Source: Halorussus salinus (GTDB lineage Archaea > Halobacteriota > Halobacteria > Halobacteriales > Haladaptataceae). From it: DNA of 64,000 nucleotides. Made by a program: the position numbers and the translations under genes. Location of the stretch: positions 124,001-188,000 of the forward strand of contig NZ_SBIS02000007.1 of assembly GCF_004765815.2 (NCBI RefSeq). The letters run 5' to 3'. The notes under the pieces are model-generated. The model saw only the letters and a program-made list of their open reading frames with translations, made no database searches and was not told the DNA's origin. This document shows positions 18,241 to 27,070 of the stretch, one piece after another. Each line of letters starts with the position of its first letter. Position 1 is the stretch's first letter.

Positions 18241-19260
18241 TCATCCGATGAGCGTCGTCACGCCCGCGGTTTCGAGCAGGAGCCACCCGACGAACGCGGC
18301 GTAGGCGACCAACAGCGCGTAGGCCTCGCCGGGCGTGAGTTCGAGGTCGGTCCGAGCGAGCGCGAAGAACAGGACCGTCGCGGCGACCAGCGCGGCCATC
18401 ATCGGGACCGCGACGCCGAAGTTCACCGTGGTCGCGCCTGCGACGAGGACGCCCGCGGGGAGCGCCACCAACAGGTCGAAGACGTTGCTCCCGAGGACGT
18501 TCGCGAGGCTGGTGACGCCCTCGCCCTTCTGCGAGGAGCGCACGCTGACGAACGTGTCGGGCAGGCTGGTGACGATGGCGACGACCGTCAGCCCCCAGAA
18601 GAAGCTCGGGATGCCGAGTATCTCCTCGAATTCGAGGACGGCATCGACCAGTCCCTCGACGCCGACCACGATGACGACGAGGCTCACCGCGAGCGTCGCC
18701 CAGAGGCGGAGCGGGTTCGCGTCCACGGTGCGCTCCTCGCGCAGGTCTCGCGTGTCGAGGTACTGGATGAAGACGTAGAGGACGTAGAGCGCGACCAGCA
18801 GGAGCGCGAGCGGTCGATTGAGCGTCCCGCTGAGCGTCCCGTCGGAACTCGGGAAGTAGATGACCGCAAAGGAGAACACGACCAGCGTGGCCGCGACCGA
18901 GACCATGTAGAACTGCGTCTCCTTGAACACGACCGCCCGGTCGGCTTCGAGGTTCTCCGTGCCAGCGAGCGTCGAGACGGCCGGAATGACGAGGATATTG
19001 AACACCGCCGAACCGACGATGGCCGCCGCGCCGAGTTCGAAGTCGCCGTGGACGAACGTGGCGATGACCGTACTCGACAGCTCCGGGAAGCTAGAGCCGA
19101 CCGCGGCGACGACCGCGCCTTGGATGATGGCGGGCAGGCCGTAGTAGGCCGCTAACTCCTCGGCGGCCTCCTCGAGCCAGACGCTTCCCTTCCAGATGAC
19201 GGCGGTCGAGACGACAGCGATGCCGAGCGAGAGCGCGAGGGACACGGCGGAGAGATGCAC
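18241..19260 (-). CDS. CaCA-family sodium/calcium exchanger-type transporter
   Basis: Integral membrane cation antiporter with the two inverted alpha repeats of the family: VVAAVGSSFPELSSTVIA with GSAVFNILVIPA, and VTSLPDTFVSVRSS with GSNVFDLLVALPAG. Ten or so membrane helices, about 339 residues. The start is uncertain: the frame opens with TTG at 19335, but that stretch (Arg/Ser-rich) is not hydrophobic, so GTG at 19260 was chosen. It probably exports Ca2+ or another cation in exchange for Na+. Divergent from a tiny membrane protein gene. Confidence 0.85.
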   Translation of the reverse strand: MHLSAVSLALSLGIAVVSTAVIWKGSVWLEEAAEELAAYYGLPAIIQGAVVAAVGSSFPELSSTVIATFVHGDFELGAAAIVGSAVFNILVIPAVSTLAGTENLEADRAVVFKETQFYMVSVAATLVVFSFAVIYFPSSDGTLSGTLNRPLALLLVALYVLYVFIQYLDTRDLREERTVDANPLRLWATLAVSLVVIVVGVEGLVDAVLEFEEILGIPSFFWGLTVVAIVTSLPDTFVSVRSSQKGEGVTSLANVLGSNVFDLLVALPAGVLVAGATTVNFGVAVPMMAALVAATVLFFALARTDLELTPGEAYALLVAYAAFVGWLLLETAGVTTLIG

Positions 19261-19344
19261 CTCGGCGGACAAGTCGGTTGTGGAGTCCGACTGGCGACGA
19301 ACGCGACCAGAAACGTTAACTCCTCGTTCGGCCAATCGAGTGAT

Positions 19345-19563
19345 ATGTCAGACATCCCGGTCGGCGGTGCAGTTGGCGCGGTACGGGAGTTCGACGACGC
19401 GTCCGGCGTCTCGCTGGTCGCGGTGGCGGTGGCGTTCCTCGCGGTCGGCTACGCTGGCGGGAGCGTACTCGCTGGCGAACCGGTCGAGTCCCAGACGTGG
19501 CTGATCGCGGCGATTCTCCCCTGTCTGGTGGCGGTACTCGCGTTGCACGCCAGCGAGTCGTAG
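19345..19563 (+). CDS. Small two-helix membrane protein
   Basis: 72 residues starting MSDIPVGGAVGAVREFDDAS, with two hydrophobic helices (about 22-38 and 48-65). Not recognised. The ATG at 19345 sits in the divergent promoter region of the CaCA transporter. It is short but has haloarchaeal codon use and a clear topology, so it is probably real. Confidence 0.55.
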   Translation: MSDIPVGGAVGAVREFDDASGVSLVAVAVAFLAVGYAGGSVLAGEPVESQTWLIAAILPCLVAVLALHASES

Positions 19564-19665
19564 CTGGCGAACCGGTTCACGGACCGCGAACGCCTCGATG
19601 CGGCGGGCGGCCGCGGGCCAATCCGTCGCGTTTTTGCCCGCGTAGTCGAAACGCTTCCATAGCGA

Positions 19666-20916
19666 ATGGCCCGGTATCACATCGAAACCTACGGTTGCAC
19701 GTCGAACCGGGGCGAGAGCCGCCAGATAGAGCGGCGGCTCCGCGACGCGGGCCACCACCGCGTCGAGGGCGCCCAGCAAGCCGACGTGGCCATCCTCAAC
19801 ACCTGCACGGTCGTCGAGAAGACCGAGCGCAACATGCTCCGGCGGGCCGAGGAGCTAGAGGACGAGACGGCCGACCTCATCGTCACCGGTTGCATGGCTT
19901 TGGCGCAGGGCGAGGAGTTCCGCGACGCGGGCGTGGACGCCGACGTACTCCACTGGGACGAGGTGCCCGAGGCGGTCACGAACGGCGAGTGTCCGACGAC
20001 GACGCCGGACGCCGAACCCGTGTTGGACGGCGTTATCGGCATTCTGCCCATCGCTCGGGGCTGTATGTCCGACTGCTCGTACTGCATCACGAAGAAGGCG
20101 ACCGGGAAGATAGATTCACCGCCCGTCGAGGAGAACGTCGAGAAGGCCCGCGCGCTGGTCCACGCCGGGGCGAAGGAGATTCGAATCACGGGACAGGACA
20201 CCGGCGTCTACGGCTGGGACGAGGGCGAGCGCAAGCTACACGAACTGCTGGACCGCATCTGCGACATCGAGGGCGACTTCCGCGTCCGGGTCGGAATGGC
20301 GAACCCGAAGGGCGTCCACGGCATCCGCGACGAGTTAGCCGAAGTCTTCGCCGAGAACGAGAAGCTGTACAACTTCATCCACGCGCCGGTCCAGTCCGGA
20401 AGCGACGACGTGCTGGGCGACATGCGCCGCCAGCACCAAGTCGAGGAGTACGTCGAAATCGTCGAGACCTTCGAGGAGCATCTGGACTACTGGACGCTCT
20501 CGACCGACTTCATCGTCGGCTTCCCCACCGAGGAGGACGAAGACCACGCCCAGAGCATGGCGCTGCTGCGCGAGACCCGCCCCGAGAAGATAAACGTCAC
20601 CAGATTCTCGAAGCGCCCCGGCACCGACGCCGCCGACATGAAGGGACTGGGCGGGCAGGTCAAGAAGGACCGCTCGAAGGAGATGACCGACGCGAAGATG
20701 GAGGTCGTCGCCGAGGCCTACGACGCGATGGTCGGCGAGACCCACGAGGTGCTGGCGGTCGAGGAGGGAACCGGCGACTCCGTGAAGTGCTACGACGAAG
20801 CCTACCGGCAGGTCATCGTCCAGAACGCGCCCGACCACGGCGTCGAGGTCGGTGACTTCGTGGACGTGGAAATCACGGGCCACCAGACGGTGTACGCGTT
20901 CGGCGAACCGGTCTGA
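19666..20916 (+). CDS. tRNA threonylcarbamoyladenosine methylthiotransferase (MtaB/CDKAL1-type)
   Basis: Radical SAM enzyme adding a methylthio group to t6A37 of tRNA. 416 residues. N-terminal MTTase domain with C11, C47 and C76 (ETYGCTSN, LNTCTVV, VTGCM); radical SAM cluster C133-x3-C137-x2-C140 (CMSDCSYC); ITGQDTGVYG; C-terminal TRAM domain (about 350-416, VLAVEEGTGDSVKCYDEAYRQ). This is the archaeal/eukaryotic e-MtaB type rather than MiaB. Followed at once by a GC-rich hairpin. Confidence 0.92.
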   Translation: MARYHIETYGCTSNRGESRQIERRLRDAGHHRVEGAQQADVAILNTCTVVEKTERNMLRRAEELEDETADLIVTGCMALAQGEEFRDAGVDADVLHWDEVPEAVTNGECPTTTPDAEPVLDGVIGILPIARGCMSDCSYCITKKATGKIDSPPVEENVEKARALVHAGAKEIRITGQDTGVYGWDEGERKLHELLDRICDIEGDFRVRVGMANPKGVHGIRDELAEVFAENEKLYNFIHAPVQSGSDDVLGDMRRQHQVEEYVEIVETFEEHLDYWTLSTDFIVGFPTEEDEDHAQSMALLRETRPEKINVTRFSKRPGTDAADMKGLGGQVKKDRSKEMTDAKMEVVAEAYDAMVGETHEVLAVEEGTGDSVKCYDEAYRQVIVQNAPDHGVEVGDFVDVEITGHQTVYAFGEPV

Positions 20917-20940
20917 CGGGCCGCCGCGCGGACGCCCGTC
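20915..20940 (+). terminator. GC hairpin after the methylthiotransferase gene
   Basis: GACGGGC / GCCCGTC, 7-bp stem with a 12-base GC-rich loop, starting on the stop codon. It is a possible transcript-end or processing structure in the short convergent gap; there is no long T tract. Confidence 0.35.
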
Positions 20941-20954
20941 TCCGGAGTTCTACG

Positions 20955-21785
20955 CTACTCGTCTTCGACGACGATAGTGGCGACCATGCCCGCCGAGCGG
21001 TGGGCCTGACAGTAGAACCGATAGGTCCCGGCCGTCTCGAAGGTGTGGCTGTACTCGTGGCCCTCGTCGTAGAGGGTCGTGGCGTCGCCCGCAGTCCCTT
21101 CCCAGTCGGCGTCGTCGGGTTGGCTCTCGACCACGACGTTGTGGTCGTCGGACTTCCAGACGAACGGTACCTCGGTCCCGGTGGCCACCGACAGCGGCCG
21201 GTCGGTGCCGGGCGAGAACGTCAGTTCGTCGTTCGGCCCGACTTCCACGGGGAGGTCGTCGGCCGTGGCGAACTCGGCGGTCGCGTCCTCGGGCGTGACG
21301 AATATGGTGCCCCTCATGCCGATGGACTCGTGGGGCGCGCAGTGGAACGCGTATCGCCCCGGCTCCTCGAACGTGTGCGACAGGGAGTAGCCCCGCTCGT
21401 AGACGGTTCCGGGGCCGTCGGGCGTTCCCTCCCAATCGGCGTCGTCCGGTTGGTCGTCCACGACGACGTTGTGGTTGTCGGACTTCCAGACGAACTCGAC
21501 GGTCGTTCCGGGGGCGACGACGAGCGGCCGGTCGCCGGAGGGCGCGAAGGTGAACTCTCCGCCGGGACCCACCTCCACCGTAGCGGTCGAGCCGTCCGAA
21601 TCGGTCGTCGTCTCGGAATCGGTCGTCGCCGAATCCGACGGCGTTGGGGTCTCCTCGGTGTCGGTCGCGGAACCGTCGGGACTGCCCTGCCCTCCGGCGA
21701 GACACCCGGAGAGCGCGCCGGTCGCGAGGACCACGCCGCTGGTTTTCAGCACGGTTCGGCGGTCGGGGCGGCGATTACGTGACAT
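20955..21785 (-). CDS. Halocyanin-like lipoprotein with two blue-copper domains
   Basis: Extracytoplasmic electron carrier. Twin-arginine signal (RR at 9-10, RRTVLK) and lipobox LSGC with C28, then a Thr/Ser/Asp-rich linker (35-68). Two plastocyanin-like domains follow, each with a full type I copper set: H105, C149, H152, M157 and H215, C259, H262, M267. The domains are nearly identical around DHNVVV and QPDDADWEGT, so this is a recent tandem duplication. Most halocyanins have one domain. ATG at 21785 was preferred to 21794 because it places the Tat motif normally. Confidence 0.92.
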   Translation of the reverse strand: MSRNRRPDRRTVLKTSGVVLATGALSGCLAGGQGSPDGSATDTEETPTPSDSATTDSETTTDSDGSTATVEVGPGGEFTFAPSGDRPLVVAPGTTVEFVWKSDNHNVVVDDQPDDADWEGTPDGPGTVYERGYSLSHTFEEPGRYAFHCAPHESIGMRGTIFVTPEDATAEFATADDLPVEVGPNDELTFSPGTDRPLSVATGTEVPFVWKSDDHNVVVESQPDDADWEGTAGDATTLYDEGHEYSHTFETAGTYRFYCQAHRSAGMVATIVVEDE

Positions 21786-21916
21786 AGGGACCACACACGA
21801 ACTTGTTCGGCAAAAATCATAACAATGGCGCGCGATTCCTAGAACGTGAAAACCGGGTAACTATTTCGAGGGCGGGTGGGTCGGGGCGAGTGACGGTCCA
21901 CCGGAGTTCCGCGCGC

Positions 21917-22843
21917 TCACGGTCTCGACGCGCCGTCCTCGACCAACTCGTCTATCGTCTCGTCGTCTTTCCACTCGCCCAACTCTTTCGGGTCCACGTG
22001 GACGAACACGTCGTCTACCTCGTCCAACTCGCGGATGGACTCCACGATGTCGGTCTCGATGTCGTGGGCCTCGAACAGCGTCCGGTCGCCCTCGACCTCG
22101 ATGTGGAGGCTCACGTCTATCTCCGGGCCGACGTAGTGGGCGATAACGTCGTGGGCACCCTCCACGTCGGGGTGGTCCAGCGCCCGGCGGATAATCTCGA
22201 CGCGCAGGTCCTCGGGCGGCGCGCTCCCGACGAGGTAGTCCACGTTGTCCTGCACGATTTCGTAGCCCGTGTAGAGGATGCCGACCGAGACGACGGCCGC
22301 CGCGATGGGGTCCAACACCGGCAAACCGACGGTCCCGCCCAGCACGCCGACCAGCGCCGCGCTCGCGGTCAGGATGTCGTTGCGGTTGTCGAGCGCGGTG
22401 GCGGTCAGCGCGGGCGAGCGGGTCTCCTCGGCGACTCGCAGACAGTAGCGGTAGAGACCGAACTTCACCGCGGCGGTGCCGACCAGCACGCCCACCGCGG
22501 CCGGGGAAGTGACGGCGGCCCCGACCTGCCCCGAAAGCACGGAGGAGGTCGCCCGCCAGAGGACGCCCGCGCCCGCCGCGAACACGCCGACAGCGATGAA
22601 CAGCGAGACGAACGGCTCGATGCGCTCGTGGCCGTGCGGGTGGCTGAAGTCGGGCGGTTGGGTCGTCAGATAGAGTCCCGCGAGGATGACGATGCTGTAC
22701 GCCGAGTCGGCGAGGCTGTTGACCGCCTCGGAGCCGACCGCGAGGCTCCCGGTCGTCCACCAGACCAGCCCCTTGGCGACGACCAGCAGGACGTTGACTC
22801 CGAGGACGATTGCGCCGACGCGGCGCATGCTCCGCTCGCTCAT
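21917..22843 (-). CDS. Cation diffusion facilitator (CDF) metal transporter
   Basis: Membrane efflux transporter for Zn2+, Fe2+ or related ions, 308 residues. Six hydrophobic segments; HPHGHERIEPFVSL (His-rich motif between helices II and III), DNRNDILTA in helix V and a cytoplasmic C-terminal domain (from about 205) with VSLHIEVEGDRTLFEAHDIE. SLADSAYSIVIL replaces the usual HSxxD with a similar S-D arrangement. The start at 22843 (MSERSMRR) fits the family. It ends about 60 bases before the HIT gene lying upstream on the same strand. Confidence 0.88.
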   Translation of the reverse strand: MSERSMRRVGAIVLGVNVLLVVAKGLVWWTTGSLAVGSEAVNSLADSAYSIVILAGLYLTTQPPDFSHPHGHERIEPFVSLFIAVGVFAAGAGVLWRATSSVLSGQVGAAVTSPAAVGVLVGTAAVKFGLYRYCLRVAEETRSPALTATALDNRNDILTASAALVGVLGGTVGLPVLDPIAAAVVSVGILYTGYEIVQDNVDYLVGSAPPEDLRVEIIRRALDHPDVEGAHDVIAHYVGPEIDVSLHIEVEGDRTLFEAHDIETDIVESIRELDEVDDVFVHVDPKELGEWKDDETIDELVEDGASRP

Positions 22844-22899
22844 CGGAGGTGTCTTCGGACTCCCGAACAAAGGGCGTATCGTTCTGGCTTCCTGCCCCT

Positions 22900-23442
22900 T
22901 CAGAACCGAAAGCGAATCGCGCGCTCGTCGTCGTCGGGGACCTCCGCGCCGTCCTGCTCGGCGAACGCCTCGCGCACCCGGTCGTAGGTCTCGTCTATCG
23001 CTTCCACGATGACTTTCGTGTCCGAGACGACGGGCATGAAGTTAGTGTCGCCCTCCCACCGCGGGACGACGTGGGTGTGGAGGTGGTCGTCGATGGAGCC
23101 GCCCGCGCCCTGCCCGAGATTGAGACCCGCGTTGAACCCCGTCGGCGAGAGCGCCGCCTCCAAGGCGTCGAAGGTCCGTTGCTTGAGGCGAGCGTGGTCC
23201 AGCAGGGCCTCCTCGGAGAGGTCTCGGTAGTCGCCGGTGTGGTCGCGGGGGATGACCATCGCGTGGCCCGGATTGTAGGGGTAGTTGTTGAACAGCACGA
23301 AGGCGTGGTCGCTCCGGGCGACGACGAGGTTCTCGCGGTCGTCGTCCCGGTCGGCGAACGTACAGAAGACACAACCCTCGATGTCCTCGTCATCGTCTCG
23401 CTCCACCCACTCGATGCGCCACGGTGCGAAGACCTGTTCCAT
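22900..23442 (-). CDS. HIT-family nucleotide hydrolase/transferase
   Basis: 180-residue histidine-triad protein. The active-site motif HLHTHVVPRW (HxHxHxx) is near residue 118-127. N-terminal C24-x2-C27 (GCVFC) is typical of Ap4A phosphorylase/diadenosine hydrolase-like HIT proteins and may bind zinc. FNNYPYNPGHAMVIPRDH is the conserved substrate-side strand. It acts on dinucleoside polyphosphates or AMP conjugates in the cytosol; the exact substrate is unknown. The gene precedes the CDF gene and may share its transcript. Confidence 0.9.
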   Translation of the reverse strand: MEQVFAPWRIEWVERDDDEDIEGCVFCTFADRDDDRENLVVARSDHAFVLFNNYPYNPGHAMVIPRDHTGDYRDLSEEALLDHARLKQRTFDALEAALSPTGFNAGLNLGQGAGGSIDDHLHTHVVPRWEGDTNFMPVVSDTKVIVEAIDETYDRVREAFAEQDGAEVPDDDERAIRFRF

Positions 23443-23656
23443 ACGGCTTCGAAGGGCGACGAGGGTTTAGGCTCCGGCGGTTCGCGGCCAGCTCCCGCGT
23501 CGAGTCAGTCGGGGGCTCCTCGACCAGCGCACCGCTCCGGGGTCCCCCAGTGCTACGAGTGAATGGCCCGGCTTAACAGGTGGATAGAACGGCTCGAATC
23601 CGAACTGATGCTGGTGTTTTTGCGGTTTGCGATGTGCGGTCTCGACAGCCGAAACG

Positions 23657-23723
23657 AATATATAAAACCTCCGGCCGTTGCACGGAGTTTTTGTTTCATT
23701 ACTCGCTCTAACGAGAGTATAAA
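23657..23723 (+). promoter_or_regulatory. Two strong plus-strand TATA boxes in a 416-bp gene-free gap
   Basis: AATATATAAAACC (23657-23669) and GAGTATAAAC (23714-23723) stand out in the space between the HIT gene and a zinc-finger gene. Predicted starts would be near 23690 and 23745. No annotated-quality ORF begins within 50 bases of either. AACGAGAG/CTCTAACG-type symmetry sits between them. The 5' part of the gap (23443-23650) shows nothing clear. Confidence 0.45.
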
Positions 23724-23816
23724 CTGTTTCGGCCGTTCTCGCTCTACGCCACGGGTGAATCGACAGACTGCGGCGGAATGAACGGTTCGAACGCCCCCCA
23801 ACGGAAGGGGGTTTTT
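23690..23816 (+). ncRNA. Candidate small RNA ending in a C/G hairpin and T run
   Basis: Inferred transcript from the TATA box at 23657 to a terminator-like element: CCCCC (23795-23799), a 7-base loop, GGGGG (23807-23811), TTTTT (23812-23816). About 125 bases. No known RNA family was recognised (not 7S, not RNase P). The T run also overlaps a TATA-like TTTTTATG suited to the next gene, so the hairpin could instead be an operator of that promoter. Confidence 0.25.
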
Positions 23817-23858
23817 ATGCTCCTATCAGCGCAAGAAGAGACCGAGAGGAAGGTCACG

Positions 23859-24059
23859 ATGGCTACACAAAATCACAACTTCCAAGCGATAACGGAATCG
23901 TGCGACCAGTGCGGACGCGAGACGCCACACGAGGTCTCCGTCCAAATTCGGACCGAGAGCCAGAAGCGCGAGAACGCCGAGTTCTCGCGGGAACCCTACC
24001 GCGTCACCGAGTGCGAAGTCTGTGGCGCGGAGTCCAGCCAGCGGATGAACAACGCGTAA
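23859..24059 (+). CDS. Small double-CxxC zinc-finger protein
   Basis: 66 residues from MATQNHNF. Two zinc knuckles, C19-x2-C22 (CDQCGRETPHEV) and C54-x2-C57 (CEVCGAESS), as in the haloarchaeal families of tiny zinc-binding proteins. ATG at 23859 was chosen because GAGGAAGG (23846-23853) precedes it as a Shine-Dalgarno and TTTTTATG (23812-23819) is a suitable TATA box giving a leader of about 17 bases. Function unknown; such proteins often have regulatory roles. Confidence 0.8.
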   Translation: MATQNHNFQAITESCDQCGRETPHEVSVQIRTESQKRENAEFSREPYRVTECEVCGAESSQRMNNA

Positions 24060-24317
24060 CGCCGCCACATCCCCTGCTGCCCGGCCCCATGGGGTGGGGT
24101 TCTGTTCCTGCTTTCGAGTTGCGTCGAGGAGGTACCATCCCTGCCGTACAGTCGATGCCGAGGAGTTCCGCCACTGCGCTCCGGTATGGCTCCCGTGCTG
24201 AAAATAAAACACGTCGCCGCGAAAGGTATCGTCTTTTCCAATGGTATCAACGGGCTGGAAATCGGGAGCGCAGAGAGGTTCCCCGAGGCCCGCTCCTCTC
24301 TCGGGAGCGTCGCGGGA

Positions 24318-25214
24318 CTACTCGGTCGTGACTTCACACCCGTCTTCGGTGACGATGAGGGTGTGTTCCTTCTGGCTGACCAGCTTCCCGTCGTCCTCCT
24401 TCAGAACCGGGTAGCCGTGGACGATGTCGTTCATCTTGAGGCGGCGCAGCGCCATCTCGGCGCGGGGCACGTCGAGCCACCGCTGGGCGAACGGGAGCGT
24501 CCGGAACTCGTCGGTGATCTGTTCGAGCGCCTTCCGGGCCTGTCGGTCGCGGACCGACCCCTCGCGTTCGAGGGCGAAGATCTCCTCGTCGTTGCCCTCC
24601 GTCACCTTGCCGGTGCCGTCGGTGGCGAACGGTTCGATAGCCACCACGTCGCCGACCTCCAACTCGACGCCTTGGGAGACGGCGCGGTTGGGGATGTTCG
24701 GCGCGACGTGTTGCTGGTACTGGTCGAGGCCGTGACCGGTGAGGTTGACGACGGGGTTGAACCCGTAGCCGTCGATGACCGACCCGATTTCGGCACCGAT
24801 GTCACCGGTCTCGACGCCGGGTTCCACCATGTCGAGGGCCGCTTCGAGGGCCTCCTCGCTGGCCTCCTTCAGCTCGGGGTTGCCCGACAGGTCCACCGTA
24901 ATCGCGGTGTCGGCTATCCAACCGTCCACGTGGACGCCGATGTCGAGGTTGATCATCTCCTCGCCGAACTCGGTGTCGTCGTCGGCACCCGGCGTGGCGT
25001 GGGCGGCCTCCTCGTCCACGCTGATGTTGACCGGGAACGCGGGTTCGCCGCCGAGTTCGCGGATGCGCTCCTCGGCGTACTCGGCGACCGCCAACTGCTC
25101 GGTGCCGACTTCCACGCGGTCGGCGGCCTCCTCGCGGACCTGTGCGAGGATTTCTCCGGCCTCGCGGTGCTTCTCGTACTTCTCGGCTTCGAGGTCCACC
25201 TCGGTTTCGCTCAT
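24318..25214 (-). CDS. map: Methionine aminopeptidase, type II
   Basis: Removes the initiator methionine from nascent proteins. 298 residues, the archaeal type IIa length. Metal ligands occur in MINLDIGVHVDGWIADTAITV (D-x10-D), LTGHGLDQY (His), VAIEPFATDG (Glu) and the final SQKEHTLIV (Glu). The type II helical insert lies around 190-255. It has its own start at 25214; a 258-bp gap with CCCCATGGGG palindrome but no gene follows at its 3' end. Confidence 0.95.
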   Translation of the reverse strand: MSETEVDLEAEKYEKHREAGEILAQVREEAADRVEVGTEQLAVAEYAEERIRELGGEPAFPVNISVDEEAAHATPGADDDTEFGEEMINLDIGVHVDGWIADTAITVDLSGNPELKEASEEALEAALDMVEPGVETGDIGAEIGSVIDGYGFNPVVNLTGHGLDQYQQHVAPNIPNRAVSQGVELEVGDVVAIEPFATDGTGKVTEGNDEEIFALEREGSVRDRQARKALEQITDEFRTLPFAQRWLDVPRAEMALRRLKMNDIVHGYPVLKEDDGKLVSQKEHTLIVTEDGCEVTTE

Positions 25215-25480
25215 GGATCTACGTTGTCCTGAGTCCCGGAAAGAGTTTCCGTCTCGGAGAGGCCCGAACCGAAGTCGGCGACGACGGGCGAGGAGGCCGT
25301 CGGGGAGTCTCGACCGGCGAGGAAAGGCCGTTCACGCGGGAACGCACCGCAAAGTGGTTAGGGCCGTCGTACCAGCGGGATAATTCCGCTGTAACGGCAG
25401 TAATAGCCCGTCAAAACCCCAAACGGAACGAAACGGTTGGTCCCGTTTATTGGCGGTTCCGGCGATATGACTGCCTGCAT

Positions 25481-27040
25481 ATGCAACGAGAAACCGGCGC
25501 AGTGCTGATGGTGACGGCCCTCGTTCTCGCCAGCGTCCCGCTGGCGGCCCTCGGAGGGACCGCATCGTCGCCTGCCGCGCAATCGGAGAACGTTACCTTG
25601 CAGAACGTGCAGGTCGAACAGTTACAGTTAGCGAACGCGACAGTCGAAGACGCGACGATTCAGAATCTACAGGTGAACACGGTCGAGATTACTAGACAGA
25701 ACCAGACACTGGAGAACGCGACGCTCCAGAACGTCCGACTACAGAGCCTCTCGGTCCAGAACGTCTCGATGGAGAGCCTCCAGACAGAAGACCAGACGCT
25801 CTCGCAGGCGCTGAGCGGGAACACGTCGGTCCAGTCGGCCACGGTGCAGGACCTGACCATCGAGCAGATGAACGTCTCGCAGTTGACCGTCCAGAGCCTC
25901 CGCGTCGAGAGCGGTCAACAGATGGGCGGCGAGACGACTCAAGAGACGACGACCCAAGAAGGCGCGCTCCAAGACGAGACCACCACCGCGATGGGTCAGG
26001 AGACGACCCAAGAAGGTGAGGAGACCACCACGGAGGCGGCCGAGGAGACCACCGTGATGGACGAGGAGACGACGATGGCCGAAGAGACGACGATGGCCGA
26101 GCAGGAGACCACGACCGAAGCGGGTGGCGAGGCCCAACTCGGTAGCGTCACGGTCGAGAGCGCGACCATCGAGAACTTCCAAGTGGACCAGATGAACGTC
26201 GGGACGATGGTTCTCATGGACATCGGTGCCCAAGCGGGCCAGATGACCGCCGAGGAGACCACCACCGCCGCGGAAGAGACCACGACCGAAGAGGAGACCA
26301 CGGAAGCCGCTGAGGAGACCACCGCGGCTGACGAAGAGACCACGATGGCGGCCGAGGAGACGACCGCGGCCGCCGAGGAGACCACCGAAGCCGCGCTCCA
26401 AGACGAGACCACCACGGAAGGCGAGACGACCGAAGCCGGTGGCGAGACCGGCCAAGCAGGGGACACGACTATCAGTAGCGTCTCGGCCCAGAGCGTGAGC
26501 GTCGAGCGCGCCGTCGTCGGCTCGGCCGCGGCGAGTTCGGTCAACGTCGGAAGCGGGCAGGTCGCGCTCATCTCCATCCAGAACCTGAACGCCCCCGACG
26601 CGGTCGAGCAGGGCGAGTCCTACACCGTCGAGGCGGTCCTCGTCAACGTCGGTAACGACCAAGTGGCCAAGCAGGTGTCCTACCGCATCGCGGGTAACGT
26701 CATCGACTCCGAACTCGTGCAGGTGCCCGCGGGTGGCTCGGCGACCGTCACGTTCAACGCGAGCATCGGTCAGTTCCCGTCCGGGACTTACACGCACGGC
26801 GTCTACACCGACGCCGCGCGCTCGACCGCGCAACTCGACGTGACCGCGGCCAACGACACCGACGGCGAGGAGATAAACGTGGACGACGAGACGACGACCG
26901 AAGCCGAGGAGACGACCACGATGGCAGAAGAGACGACGACCGAAGCCGAGGAGACGACCACGATGGCAGAAGAGACGACCACGATGATGGACGGCGAGAC
27001 GACCACCGCGGCCGAGGAGACCACCACCGCCGAAGCCTGA
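25481..27040 (+). CDS. Secreted pentapeptide-type solenoid protein with Thr/Glu linkers
   Basis: 519 residues, no named family. Signal peptide 1-30. Three blocks (about 38-145, 219-250, 330-371) follow a five-residue period, hydrophobic-x-hydrophobic-x-x (for example TLQNV QVEQL QLANA), as in pentapeptide-repeat beta-helices. They are separated by long EETTT/ETTMAE low-complexity linkers (150-215, 255-325). A CARDB-like beta-sandwich (about 372-455, VEAVLVNVGNDQVAKQVSY) follows, then an EETTT tail (468-519). There is no C-terminal anchor or lipobox, so it may be released or bound by charge. TATA-like CGTTTATTGG is about 33 bases upstream. Probably glycosylated on Thr/Asn (many NxS/T). Confidence 0.8.
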   Translation: MQRETGAVLMVTALVLASVPLAALGGTASSPAAQSENVTLQNVQVEQLQLANATVEDATIQNLQVNTVEITRQNQTLENATLQNVRLQSLSVQNVSMESLQTEDQTLSQALSGNTSVQSATVQDLTIEQMNVSQLTVQSLRVESGQQMGGETTQETTTQEGALQDETTTAMGQETTQEGEETTTEAAEETTVMDEETTMAEETTMAEQETTTEAGGEAQLGSVTVESATIENFQVDQMNVGTMVLMDIGAQAGQMTAEETTTAAEETTTEEETTEAAEETTAADEETTMAAEETTAAAEETTEAALQDETTTEGETTEAGGETGQAGDTTISSVSAQSVSVERAVVGSAAASSVNVGSGQVALISIQNLNAPDAVEQGESYTVEAVLVNVGNDQVAKQVSYRIAGNVIDSELVQVPAGGSATVTFNASIGQFPSGTYTHGVYTDAARSTAQLDVTAANDTDGEEINVDDETTTEAEETTTMAEETTTEAEETTTMAEETTTMMDGETTTAAEETTTAEA

Positions 27041-27070
27041 CGACGCCCGGTTTCGACTCTTTTTTCGACC

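Noticed and set aside
26240-26460. Repeated GAGACCACC/GAGGAGACC units that could suggest a CRISPR or DNA-level tandem array
   Set aside because: They are codons for the EETT linkers of the secreted protein; spacing is irregular and there are no unique spacers.
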